This document shows positions 43,453 through 51,691 of a stretch of DNA of 64,000 nucleotides, piece by piece. The notes below the pieces were generated by a model. That model was not told where the DNA came from and searched no databases. It saw only the letters and a program-made list of their open reading frames with translations. Numbering within the stretch: position 1 is the stretch's first letter; every line of letters begins with the position of its first letter. A program made the translations under genes and the position numbers. Where the stretch lies: assembly GCA_963823505.1 (NCBI GenBank), contig CAWGLY010000005.1, forward strand, positions 1,736,001-1,800,000, read 5' to 3'. The stretch comes from DATHZQ01 sp963823505. Its GTDB lineage: Bacteria > Actinomycetota > Acidimicrobiia > Spongiisociales > UBA5794.

Positions 43453-44171
43453 AGGCAGTCGAGCGCTGGCACTCTGACCGCCTGGAACAGTCGGTGACCT
43501 TGGCTCGCTGGGGCACGTTCGGCACACCAGTCCTCGTGTTCCCGACAGCGGGCGGCGATGCGGAAGAGATCGAGCGGTTTGGCCTGGTCGATGCGTGTGG
43601 CGGTTTGCTCGCCGCAGGCAGGGTGAAGCTGTACTCGGTGGATTCGATCTCGGGCCGATCGTGGCTGAGGCGTGACGACCCGCGCCATTCCATGTGGCTG
43701 CAGAATGCCTTTGACGCCTTCATCGTCGAAGAGGCACTGCGAGCGATTCGTGCCGACTGCGGGAGCGACTCCATCGAGCTGCTGAGCGCGGGAGCGTCCA
43801 TCGGGGCCTTCTGGGCGCTGGAGGTTCTGTGCCGCCACCCCGATGTCTTCAAGGGCGCCGTGTGCATGAGTGGGAGCTACGACCTCTCCGACCGGCTGGG
43901 TGGCCACTGGAGCGACGACTTCTACTTCTCATCCCCTCTGCACTTCCTCCCCGGTCTTGGCGGGTACCAACTCGACAGGCTCCGAGAACGCTTCGTCGTG
44001 CTCGCCGCCGGCAGCGGTCGATGGGAAGACCCTGACGAGTCCTGGCGGGTCGCTGGATTGCTCGGCGACAAGCGCATCCCCAATCGGGTCGATCAGTGGG
44101 ACGCGGAGTGGGACCACGACTGGCCAACCTGGCGGCAGATGCTTCCGCTCTATCTCGACGACCTTGCATGA
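43449..44171 (+). CDS. second esterase-family alpha/beta hydrolase of the operon
   Basis: 240 residues from a GTG in a 4-bp overlap with the ATP-grasp gene. The nucleophile elbow is SAGASIGAFWALEVL, and a His near the end (WDHDWPTWR) may complete the triad. The fold is that of the esterase D/Fes family but without the E-set domain of the first esterase gene. A conserved DSISGRSW segment lies near residue 62. The function is unknown; see the operon note. Confidence 0.75.
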   Translation: MKAVERWHSDRLEQSVTLARWGTFGTPVLVFPTAGGDAEEIERFGLVDACGGLLAAGRVKLYSVDSISGRSWLRRDDPRHSMWLQNAFDAFIVEEALRAIRADCGSDSIELLSAGASIGAFWALEVLCRHPDVFKGAVCMSGSYDLSDRLGGHWSDDFYFSSPLHFLPGLGGYQLDRLRERFVVLAAGSGRWEDPDESWRVAGLLGDKRIPNRVDQWDAEWDHDWPTWRQMLPLYLDDLA

Positions 44172-44920
44172 GCGCTCCACCGGCGCGGTTGGCCCGGATG
44201 CAGCGACTGGAGGAAATCGGGTTTGCCACGTGGCCGGCGTTCGAGCGTGAGCGCTATGACGGATGGGAGCTGCGGGCGACGGCGGGCGTGACCCGGCGGG
44301 CCAACTCCGTGAACCCCGTCGACCGTTCCACCCTCCCCCTGACCGAGAAGATCGCGTACAGCGAGGAGTGGTTCAGCGACCGCAGCCAACCGGCAGTCTT
44401 CCGTCTCACAGAGCTCGCCGACCCCGAACTCGACGCTGAGCTGGACCGCCGGGGCTATCAGCGATTGTCGCCGACGGACACGATGGTCGCCCCGGTCGTC
44501 GAGATCGACATGCCGGCGGGCCTGCGCATCGAACGCCACGTGTCCGACGAGTGGTTTGCGGCGTTCTGCAGCTGGAACGGCCGCGATCCCGAGCTCGCCG
44601 ATCCGCTGCGGGCCTTGCTGGAGTCGATTCCTTGTGCCAGCGCGTACATCTCTGCGGATCGTGACGACCGCATAGCCGCCGTAGGGCTCGCCGTCTTCGC
44701 AGACGACCACGTTGGGATCTACAACATGAACACCGACCCCGCCCACCGCCGCTCTGGGCTGGCGACGAAGGTGTTGCGCGGGCTCGTGTGCTTTGGGGCG
44801 GCCAGAGGCGCTGAGGTCGCATTCCTCCAGGTGCTCCAGGACAACGACGGCGCACGAGCGCTCTATGCGGGTGCCGGTTTCGAGACGCTGTATCCCTACT
44901 GGTACCGCGAACGGGTGTAG
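44168..44920 (+). CDS. GNAT family N-acetyltransferase
   Basis: 250 residues from the ATG overlapping the previous stop (ATGA). The N-terminal half (WPAFERERYDGWELRATAGVTRRANSVNP) is typical of the fused GNAT family seen in actinobacteria. The C-terminal GNAT core has IYNMNTDPAHRRSGLATKVL (acetyl-CoA loop) and LQVLQDNDGARALYAGAGFE. Being the fourth coupled gene, it probably modifies the same compound as the ATP-grasp enzyme. Substrate unknown. Confidence 0.82.
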   Translation: MSAPPARLARMQRLEEIGFATWPAFERERYDGWELRATAGVTRRANSVNPVDRSTLPLTEKIAYSEEWFSDRSQPAVFRLTELADPELDAELDRRGYQRLSPTDTMVAPVVEIDMPAGLRIERHVSDEWFAAFCSWNGRDPELADPLRALLESIPCASAYISADRDDRIAAVGLAVFADDHVGIYNMNTDPAHRRSGLATKVLRGLVCFGAARGAEVAFLQVLQDNDGARALYAGAGFETLYPYWYRERV

Positions 44921-44930
44921 CCCTCCACCA

Positions 44931-45398
44931 CTACGTGCGGTACGGCTGCACGATTTCAGTACGCCACATGGCTGGGTCGGGCTCCTCGGCCGGATCCGAG
45001 TAGTAGATCTCCCATGCCGGTCCGTCGGGAGTTCCATCGTGGTCGGTGATCCACGCCGCCAGCTCCGCGTACGCAGGCTCCATCGCCTCATAGGGGCCTT
45101 GGTGAACGACGGTGGCCGCCGGGCCTGCAGGCAGGAACGACGCCTCGACGGTGCCGGCACCGTCGACCTCCTGCGCCACGGGGAAACCGGCCTCGATCTC
45201 GAACCTGGCGTTGTATTCATCGAGCGATCGGTAGCGCGCAAAGGGAGGGCCCGCAATGGAGACTGCCTTGGCGGCTGCGTGAACGGCAACCCCGTGGAAC
45301 GCACCTCCGAGAAACTCGGCAATCCCGGCAACGGACTGCACCCCTCGCACCACGAGCGTCGGCTGCTCCTCCAGCTCGCGGGCGACAACTTCATGCAT
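44931..45398 (-). CDS. GyrI-like / AraC effector-binding-domain protein
   Basis: 155 residues from the ATG at 45398, with GAGGAGGAG about 4 bp upstream. The sequence HEVVARELEEQPTLVVRG, then GPPFARY and EAGFPVAQEVDG, and VVHQGPYEAMEPAYAELAAWI match the GyrI-like small-molecule-binding fold (SOUL-like hydrophobic cavity). Stand-alone members bind or degrade drug-like compounds. Its position next to the peptide-like operon may be chance. Confidence 0.78.
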   Translation of the reverse strand: MHEVVARELEEQPTLVVRGVQSVAGIAEFLGGAFHGVAVHAAAKAVSIAGPPFARYRSLDEYNARFEIEAGFPVAQEVDGAGTVEASFLPAGPAATVVHQGPYEAMEPAYAELAAWITDHDGTPDGPAWEIYYSDPAEEPDPAMWRTEIVQPYRT

Positions 45399-45482
45399 AG
45401 GCTCCTCCTCGTCCGCCCCAGCATCGAGCAGGTGCAGCCGAACGCACAAGGGCGAGAGGTCCCTGGCGGGTAACGTTGCACG

Positions 45483-45962
45483 ATGCGTTGGGCAGCTTTC
45501 TCCCTGCAGGCACCGGATTTGGCGGACAAGGCGCAGCAGTTGTTCGAGAAGCCGGGAGTCGTGTTGGTCGGTACCGTGCGTGCCGACGGCTCGCCCAGAA
45601 TCAGCCCCGTCGAGGCCATCATCAACGACGGTGAGCTCTATCTCGGGATGATGCCCGGTTCCTACAAGGCGCTGGATCTCGCCAGAGATCCCCGCTGCAC
45701 CATCCACAACGCCGTCACCGACCGCACCGGCAGCGGCGGCGAGTTCAAGCTGCACGGAAAGGTCCGCCCCGTGACGGATCCGGACGAAAGAGATCGCTAC
45801 GGCGATGCGCTCTTCGAGGTGATCGGCTGGAAACCGGACGGCGACTTTCCGCTGTTTGCCGTTGGCGTCGAAACCGCAGCGCTGTTCATCACCGGCGAGA
45901 CGTCCCGGACCGTGACTCGCTGGCGGGCGGGTGCACAGGTCGAGGTGTTCGAACAAACTTGA
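45483..45962 (+). CDS. pyridoxamine 5'-phosphate oxidase-family (FMN/F420-type) protein
   Basis: 159 residues. The split-barrel fold is indicated by KPGVVLVGTVRADGSPRISPVEAI, the GSYKALDLARDPRCTIH segment and the GGEFKLHGKVRPV strand. Small stand-alone members of this family in actinobacteria often use F420 or heme; the cofactor cannot be decided here. A TAACGT box lies 6 nt before the ATG. Confidence 0.78.
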   Translation: MRWAAFSLQAPDLADKAQQLFEKPGVVLVGTVRADGSPRISPVEAIINDGELYLGMMPGSYKALDLARDPRCTIHNAVTDRTGSGGEFKLHGKVRPVTDPDERDRYGDALFEVIGWKPDGDFPLFAVGVETAALFITGETSRTVTRWRAGAQVEVFEQT

Positions 45963-46061
45963 ATCGAACTTCCGCGACGGACGTCGGTGCTTCAGCCTGG
46001 GTTCAGCACACCCGTCGCATGATGAGCGTGAACAGCCCGCTTGCAGTACTTGGAGCAGCGG

Positions 46062-46487
46062 ATGGCTCCCACGTCGGGGTTCCGGATGAGGATCGTCGGG
46101 TCGGCGGTGTTCGTCGGGCTCGTCCTCGGCTCCCTGGGCATCTCGGTAGCGGTTGCCTCCCCCGCCGCTCCGAGTGCGCCGGTGCAGGCGGTCGCGTCCT
46201 CGGTCGACGCCGCCGAGTCGCATCCTGAGCCGGCCACCGGACCAGGTCCAGTCGTCGCTGCGCCGCCCAGCTTCGCCTCGCCCACCATCGACACTCCCGA
46301 CCCAGGGGTGGGTGTTGCGCTGGGTCTGGCCGGGGTGTCGATCTGGGCCCTCGTGCTATTCGCCGGTTGGGTGGGCCCCCCGGTCGTGTTCGCCCGTCAT
46401 GAACGCCTCGTCCTTGCAGGCAGCGGGGGTGGGGTGATGGTTGCCGCCATCGGTCTCGGCATGATGCTTGCGACGGTCGTGGTCTAG
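46062..46487 (+). CDS. small membrane protein of unknown function
   Basis: 141 residues from the ATG at 46062, with GGAG about 9 bp upstream. A signal-like helix (about 10-30) is followed by an Ala/Pro-rich extracellular linker and two C-terminal helices (VGVALGLAGVSIWALVLFAGW and a final Gly-rich one). No known domain recognised. It may be lineage-specific. Confidence 0.5.
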   Translation: MAPTSGFRMRIVGSAVFVGLVLGSLGISVAVASPAAPSAPVQAVASSVDAAESHPEPATGPGPVVAAPPSFASPTIDTPDPGVGVALGLAGVSIWALVLFAGWVGPPVVFARHERLVLAGSGGGVMVAAIGLGMMLATVVV

Positions 46488-46580
46488 GAGGCTCAGCGGA
46501 CAACAGCTCTTCGCCCGGCGAGACGGCAGCCCGCCCTATCGGCGCGGCCTCTTGGTGTTGAGCGCTTCAGCGCCGCGCCG

Positions 46581-47360
46581 TCAGGCGTGAACCAGCTTGG
46601 GTTCGGGGAGCGTAGAGACGAGGGAGCCCTTTGCCGTGAGCAGCACAGTGTGCTCGAAGTGGGCAGACAGAGCACCGTCCGCGGTGACCACGGTCCAGCC
46701 GTCGTCGAGCACTGCCGTCTCTGCGGTGCCGAGGTTGAACATCGGCTCGATCGCCAGCGCCATCCCGGTCTTGAGCTTGAGCCCCTTGCCCCGCTTGCCG
46801 TAGTTGGGCACGTTTGGCGCTTCGTGCATGTTGCGGCCGATGCCGTGTCCGATGTACTCCCGGACAACGCCGTAGCCGTAGGGTCCCGCCGTCGCCTCGA
46901 TCGCCGCTCCCACGTCGCCCAGTCGCTTGCCTGCCTGCGCCTGCGCGATGCCGTTCCACAGCGCCTCCTCTGTGACCTCGAGGAGTTTCGCCACGACATC
47001 GGGCACATCTCCCACGGCCATCGTGAACGCCGCATCCCCGTGCCAGCCCTCGTAGATCGCTCCTGCATCGATCGAGATGATGTCGCCCTCGACGAGGGTG
47101 TAGTCATCGGGAATCCCGTGCACGATCACCGAATTGGGCGAAGCGCAGATCGTTGCAGGAAAACCGTGGTAGCCGAGGAAGGAGGGTCGGCAATCGTGCG
47201 TGCGAATCACCTCTGCCGAAATGGCATCGAGCTCCTTCATCGTCGCTCCCGGCACGGCCGCTTCCCGAATAGCCGCGTGGACGGCGGCGACGCACTTGCC
47301 GGCGACGGCCATCTTCTCGAAAGCTGCCTCGTCCTTCATCGTGATGACGCGTCCGTTCAT
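46581..47360 (-). CDS. map: methionine aminopeptidase, type I
   Basis: 259 residues. Metal-binding residues are visible in ISIDAGAIYEGWHGDAAFTM (Asp pair), GHGIGRNMHEAP (His) and LAIEPMFN (Glu). It removes the initiator methionine. It overlaps the adk stop by 4 bp, as in most spc operons. Downstream of map the operon is broken by the 7.5-kb insertion. Confidence 0.95.
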   Translation of the reverse strand: MNGRVITMKDEAAFEKMAVAGKCVAAVHAAIREAAVPGATMKELDAISAEVIRTHDCRPSFLGYHGFPATICASPNSVIVHGIPDDYTLVEGDIISIDAGAIYEGWHGDAAFTMAVGDVPDVVAKLLEVTEEALWNGIAQAQAGKRLGDVGAAIEATAGPYGYGVVREYIGHGIGRNMHEAPNVPNYGKRGKGLKLKTGMALAIEPMFNLGTAETAVLDDGWTVVTADGALSAHFEHTVLLTAKGSLVSTLPEPKLVHA

Positions 47361-47935
47361 GCGGTCGCCACCTCGGCGAGCGCCATGACCAGGCGGCCGA
47401 AGACCTCTTCGATGGTGCCTATGCCATCGATCGCGACCACCGGGATGCCTCGCTCGGGATAGAAGTCCACGAGCGGTTCGGTCTCGTCGCGATATACGCG
47501 CAGTCGGCGCCGAATCGTCTCCTCGTTGTCATCGGTGCGGCCGAGCTCGCGCGCCCGGCCGAGCAGCCGATCGACGAGCTCCTGTTCGCCGACGTCGAGC
47601 AGGAGCGCAAGCTCGATGGCATCGTCGCCGGCCTTGGCGGCCAACGCCTCTGCCTGGGAGACGTTCCTCGGGAAGCCATCGAGCAGGTACCCGCACTTCC
47701 CGTCATCGGCGCTGAGCCGTTCGGCCACCATCGCCACGACGAGGTCGTCGGGCACCAAGTCCCCGGAAGCCATGATGGCCTCGGCCTGCTTGCCCAGCTC
47801 AGTGCCCTGGGCAACGGCCGCCCGCAGCATTTCACCGGTCGAGATGTGTGGCACGCCGAGTGCCCTCGCCAACATCGCGGCCTGCGTACCTTTACCGGCC
47901 CCTGGAGGCCCCAAGAAGAGAATACGTCGTCCCAT
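47357..47935 (-). CDS. adk: adenylate kinase
   Basis: 192 residues from the ATG at 47935. The P-loop GPPGAGKGTQ is at residue 8, with PHISTGEMLR and LLDGFPRNVSQAEAL after it. It is a short LID type, with no zinc finger, as in actinobacteria. The order secY-adk-map is normal, but here secY and adk are 725 bp apart, with repeats between them. Confidence 0.95.
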   Translation of the reverse strand: MGRRILFLGPPGAGKGTQAAMLARALGVPHISTGEMLRAAVAQGTELGKQAEAIMASGDLVPDDLVVAMVAERLSADDGKCGYLLDGFPRNVSQAEALAAKAGDDAIELALLLDVGEQELVDRLLGRARELGRTDDNEETIRRRLRVYRDETEPLVDFYPERGIPVVAIDGIGTIEEVFGRLVMALAEVATA

Positions 47936-48021
47936 GACCAGCGAGGTTACCGGAGTCGTGGACCCATCGTGCTGGCATGCGGTTCGGCGACGTCCGGTGC
48001 GTGGACAACAGCGGCGTATAC

Positions 48022-48175
48022 CGTATCGCATCGCTCCGCTCGCTCCTCGTCGAACGAATCTGCACCGGTGGAGGGGGCTCCCCGATCAACCTCGCACCAC
48101 GCCCAGCCACAAGACCCCAGGGACGTACAACGTATCGCATCGCTCCGCTCGCTCTTCGTCGAACGAATCTGCACC
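48022..48175. repeat. two 45-bp direct repeats between adk and secY
   Basis: Copies at 48022-48066 and 48131-48175 begin CGTATCGCATCGCTCCGCTC and differ at one base over 45. Each ends CGAATCTGCACC. They resemble, in inverted orientation, the half units of the adjacent array. Confidence 0.85.
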
Positions 48176-48217
48176 CGAGCTCACAAGGACGCTCCGATCA
48201 ACCTCTCCCCGCTTACG

Positions 48218-48605
48218 AACAGTGAGGCGCCAGCCGAGCGATACCAAGAGCGAGGCCGCCAGGCCGAAGCGATACGAACAGCGAGGCGCCAGGCCGAAGC
48301 GATACGAACAGCGAGGCGCCAGCCGAGCGATACGAAGAGCGAGGCCGCCAGGCCGAAGCGATACGAACAGCGAGGCGCCAGCCGAGCGATACGAAGAGCG
48401 AGGCCGCCAGGCCGAAGCGATACGAACAGCGAGGCGCCAGCCGAGCGATACGAAGAGCGAGGCCGAGGCCGAAGCGATACGAACAGCGAGGCGCCAGCCG
48501 AAGCGATACGAAGAGCGAGGCCGCCAGGCCGAAGCGATACGAACAGCGAGGCGCCAGCCGAGCGATACGAAGAGCGAGGCCGCCAGGCCGAAGCGATACG
48601 AGGTA
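48218..48605. repeat. 59-bp composite tandem array between adk and secY
   Basis: About six and a half units, each with a 28-bp half (GAACAGCGAGGCGCCAGCC...) and a 31-bp half (GAAGAGCGAGGCCGCCAGG...), both ending CGATAC. Some copies lack a half. No unique spacers occur, so it is not CRISPR. Confidence 0.92.
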
Positions 48606-48660
48606 CGCCCCCGCACACCGAACCGAGCACCAACCCCAGGTCAGGTCGAGCGACTTCAGG

Positions 48661-49971
48661 TCAGCTGAGGAAACCCTCGTAGTTGCGCATCATCAGCTGG
48701 CTTTCGATCTGCTTCATCGTTTCGAGCGCCACGCCTGCCACGATGAGGATCGAGATGCCGGAGAGCCCGACGGGGATGTCACGCCACCAGCCGATGATCG
48801 ACGGGGCTACGGCCACGAGAGCCAGATACAGGGACCCGGGGAGGGTGATGCGGCTCAGCACGTACTGGAGGTGACGCACGGTCGCTCGTCCCGGTCGGAT
48901 GCCGGGGATGAAGCCGCCCTGACGCTGGATGGTCTCCGCCTGGCGTTCCGGATCAAACTGGATCGCCGTGTAGAAGTAGGTGAAGAACACCACCAGGGCA
49001 GCCAGCACGAGGATGTAGGGAAGGGTCGGCGAGAAGCCTCCCTGGCTGCCGGTCCCGATGAGGTTGCGGTCGATCCAATCGCGGACGGTCGCTCCCCAAC
49101 CATCGGAGGGAATCGCGGAGGAGGCCAGCACAGGGAAGTACATGATGGAGGTCGCAAAGATGACAGGGATGACACCGGCCATATTGACCTTCAGCGGGAT
49201 GTAGGTGCTCTGACCGCCGAGGACCTTGCGGCCCCGCACCCGCCGCGAGAATGAGATCGGGATCCTTCGCTGCCCCTGGTCGATGAAGATGATCCCCACC
49301 GTCAGGGCAAGCATCAGGATGATCACTCCAAGGAACTCGACGCTGCTCGAGTTGGCCTGGAGGATGCCGAGCTGACTCGGCAGCTGACTGACGATGCTCA
49401 CGAAGATGATCAGCGACATACCGTTACCGATGCCACGTTGGGTGATCAGCTCACCCAACCACATGATGATCGCCGTGCCCGCCGTCATCGTGATCACGAT
49501 GGTCAGGACGTTACGCAACGTGTAGTCGGGGATGAGGTCGATGCCACCGGTGAACTGACCCGAGTGGAAGAGGAAGGTGAACCCTGTCGACTGGATGAGT
49601 GCAAGGGCCACCGTGACATAGCGCGTCCATTGGGTGACGACCTTGCGGCCCGCTTCACCCTCGTCTTGCAGCGCCTGGAGCTTCGGGATCACCACTGCAA
49701 GGAGCTGCATGATGATCGAGGCCGTGATGTACGGCATGATGCCCAGCGCAAACACGGACATGGTCTCCAGCGCACCGCCGCTGAACAGGTTCAGGATTCC
49801 GACGAAGCCCGCCTGTTCCTGCTGTTGGGCAAACGACTGCACGCGATCGAGGTCGACGCCCGGCACAGGGACGGCGGCGCCGAACCGGTAGACGGCGAAG
49901 ATGAACAGCGTGAACAGGATCTTGTTCCGGAGGTCCGGAATCCGGAACATGTTGCGGAAAACAGAGAGCAT
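48661..49971 (-). CDS. secY: protein translocase subunit SecY
   Basis: 436 residues with ten predicted membrane helices. The start FRNMFRIPDLRNKILFTLFIF, the plug-region FSGGALETMSVFALGIMPYI and the cytoplasmic loop VRGRKVLGGQSTYIPLKVN are conserved. It forms the protein-conducting channel. Its usual follower adk comes only after the repeat block. Confidence 0.97.
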   Translation of the reverse strand: MLSVFRNMFRIPDLRNKILFTLFIFAVYRFGAAVPVPGVDLDRVQSFAQQQEQAGFVGILNLFSGGALETMSVFALGIMPYITASIIMQLLAVVIPKLQALQDEGEAGRKVVTQWTRYVTVALALIQSTGFTFLFHSGQFTGGIDLIPDYTLRNVLTIVITMTAGTAIIMWLGELITQRGIGNGMSLIIFVSIVSQLPSQLGILQANSSSVEFLGVIILMLALTVGIIFIDQGQRRIPISFSRRVRGRKVLGGQSTYIPLKVNMAGVIPVIFATSIMYFPVLASSAIPSDGWGATVRDWIDRNLIGTGSQGGFSPTLPYILVLAALVVFFTYFYTAIQFDPERQAETIQRQGGFIPGIRPGRATVRHLQYVLSRITLPGSLYLALVAVAPSIIGWWRDIPVGLSGISILIVAGVALETMKQIESQLMMRNYEGFLS

Positions 49972-50023
49972 TGGCGCGTGGGTCCTGTGATCGTGGTCGG
50001 TTCGAGGTTACCTGGTCGTCGAT

Positions 50024-50092
50024 GGTATCCCGTAGCCCGTATCCAGTACTCCGTCGTTCTTTCGGGATACGGGATACTGGATACTGGATACG
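50024..50092. repeat. inverted GTATCC-type repeat between secY and rplO
   Basis: Left half units GTATCCCGTA and CGTATCCAGTA are mirrored by GGGATACGGGATACTGG and ATACTGGATAC on the right. An imperfect hairpin of about 25 bp can form. The core is the same as the heptamer array at 3181-3250. Confidence 0.75.
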
Positions 50093-50105
50093 CCCGAGGG
50101 CATAG

Positions 50106-50543
50106 TCACTCGACAACTTCCGTCGAACCGCCCGCGGCGCGAATCTTCTCCACCGCACCGAGGCTGAAGGCGTGGGCCTTCACCGTCAGCGCTCGATCGA
50201 TATCGCCGTTGCCGAGCACCTTCACCCGGCCCCGGTGCTTCACGAGGCCAAGGTCCTTGAGCAGCTCGGGGGTGATCTCGGTACCCGCCTCGAATTCGTT
50301 GAGGCGATCGACATTGATCAGCGCAAAGTATTCCTTGTTGCGGTTCTTGAAACCCTTGAGCTTCGGCAGCCGGCGCTGCAGTGGCATCTGCCCACCCTCA
50401 AAGCCGGGACGCACCTTGCTTCGTGCCTTCTGGCCTTTGGTGCCCCGACCGGCGGTCTTGCCCCGCCGTCCTCGCTCACCACGACCGACACGCACCTTGC
50501 TCTTCTTGGAGCCCTCCGCGGGCTTCAGATGATGCAGCTTCAT
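50106..50543 (-). CDS. rplO: 50S ribosomal protein L15
   Basis: 145 residues: HHLKPAEGSKKSKVRVGRGE at the start, then TAGRGTKGQKARS and GGQMPLQRRLPKLKGF. The normal position is upstream of secY. Its start overlaps the rpmD stop. Confidence 0.97.
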   Translation of the reverse strand: MKLHHLKPAEGSKKSKVRVGRGERGRRGKTAGRGTKGQKARSKVRPGFEGGQMPLQRRLPKLKGFKNRNKEYFALINVDRLNEFEAGTEITPELLKDLGLVKHRGRVKVLGNGDIDRALTVKAHAFSLGAVEKIRAAGGSTEVVE

Positions 50544-50725
50544 CAGATCTCCTCAACGTCCAGCAGATGCTTGGCCCGGAAGACCATGCCGCGCACATCC
50601 GGTGTGTCGGGCCGTTCCACGGACTGACGGATCTTCCGCAGCCCGAGGCTCTCCACGGTCGCCCGCGTCTTCGGCTTCTCGCCGATCGTGCTCTTCTTCA
50701 GCGTGATCTTCAACGTGCCGGCCAT
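50543..50725 (-). CDS. rpmD: 50S ribosomal protein L30
   Basis: 60 residues, standard length. It has LKITLKKSTIGEKPKTRATVE and LGLRKIRQSVERPDTPDVRG. Overlaps rplO by one base and follows rpsE by 2 bp. Confidence 0.96.
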   Translation of the reverse strand: MAGTLKITLKKSTIGEKPKTRATVESLGLRKIRQSVERPDTPDVRGMVFRAKHLLDVEEI

Positions 50726-50727
50726 CG

Positions 50728-51297
50728 TCAGTCACCCACCTGGGTCTTCATCAGCTCGGCCGAGCGGTATGCCGCCAGCAGGGCGGGCGGAAAGATCTCC
50801 TCGGCCTTCTTGCCCCGGGCGCGGGCAACTTCATCGGGGCGACGTTGCGCCTCGATGGCCACCATCGTTGCGCGAGCCACGTTGATGTGCGTCGGCGAAC
50901 CGAGTGACTTGGCCAGGACGTCGCGAATACCGGCAGCCTCCAGGATCTGCCGCACCGCACCGCCGGCGATGACGCCGGTACCCGGCGATGCCGGCTTCAA
51001 CATGACGCGGGAGGCACCGTGCTGGCCGATGACCTCGTGAATGATCGTCTGCCCCGCCATGGGCACGTCGATCATGTTCTTGCGGGCGATCTCGATGCCC
51101 TTCTGAATGGCCGTCGGAACCTCTTTTGCCTTGCCGTAACCGACCCCGACCTTGCCCTTGCCGTTGCCGACAGTCACGAGCGCGGTGAACGAGAACCGGC
51201 GGCCACCCTTGACCACCTTGGCAACGCGGTTGATCGCGATCACCCGCTCATCGAACTCCGAGTCGCGACCGCGGTCGGACGATCTCCTCGAACTCAC
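50728..51297 (-). CDS. rpsE: 30S ribosomal protein S5
   Basis: 189 residues. The N-terminal double-stranded RNA-binding part contains INRVAKVVKGGRRFSFTALV, and the C-terminal part has KPASPGTGVIAGGAVRQILE and SLGSPTHINVARATM. It has an ordinary length and position. Confidence 0.97.
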   Translation of the reverse strand: MSSRRSSDRGRDSEFDERVIAINRVAKVVKGGRRFSFTALVTVGNGKGKVGVGYGKAKEVPTAIQKGIEIARKNMIDVPMAGQTIIHEVIGQHGASRVMLKPASPGTGVIAGGAVRQILEAAGIRDVLAKSLGSPTHINVARATMVAIEAQRRPDEVARARGKKAEEIFPPALLAAYRSAELMKTQVGD

Positions 51298-51337
51298 CTG
51301 ATGCTCCTTGCGTTGTCAATCATCGAATGCCCGGCCA

Positions 51338-51691
51338 TCAGAACTTGAGCCCTTCTTCACGTGCCGCATCGGCAAGCGCCTTCAGCCGCCCGTGATACTG
51401 AAACCCGCCACGATCGAACACGACTTCGGTGACGCCTACTGCCGAGGCGCGGGCAGCGATGAGCTTGCCCACCTCCGCTGCGGTCTCCACGGTGAGGGTC
51501 TTCGACGCCAGCGCCTTCTCGCGAGAGGACGCCGAGGCCAGCGTATGGCCGTTGAGATCATCGATGACCTGTGCGTAGATGTAGCGGTTGCTGCGAAAGA
51601 CGGCGAGGCGCGGCCTGCTGGTCGTGCCATGCACCTGCTTGCGCACGCGGTAGTGGCGACGACGACGGGCGTCGGTCCTGGAGCCCTTCAT
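51338..51691 (-). CDS. rplR: 50S ribosomal protein L18
   Basis: 117 residues with RRRRHYRVRKQVHGTTSRPRL and VFRSNRYIYAQVIDDLNGHT, and the C-terminal YHGRLKALADAAREEGLKF. It binds 5S rRNA. Overlaps rplF by 4 bp; rpsE follows after 40 bp. Confidence 0.96.
   Translation of the reverse strand: MKGSRTDARRRRHYRVRKQVHGTTSRPRLAVFRSNRYIYAQVIDDLNGHTLASASSREKALASKTLTVETAAEVGKLIAARASAVGVTEVVFDRGGFQYHGRLKALADAAREEGLKF

Noticed and set aside
45399..46223. N-terminal extension of the GyrI-like protein to 430 residues
   Set aside because: It is antisense to the pyridoxamine oxidase-family gene. A strong ribosome binding site supports the ATG at 45398.
48218..48605. CRISPR array
   Set aside because: Units are contiguous and nearly identical, without unique spacers, and there are no cas genes.
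48086..48682. Open frames of 150-278 residues on both strands through the adk-secY repeats
   Set aside because: They exist because the repeat unit length keeps frames open. They contain only repeated low-complexity sequence and no start signal.
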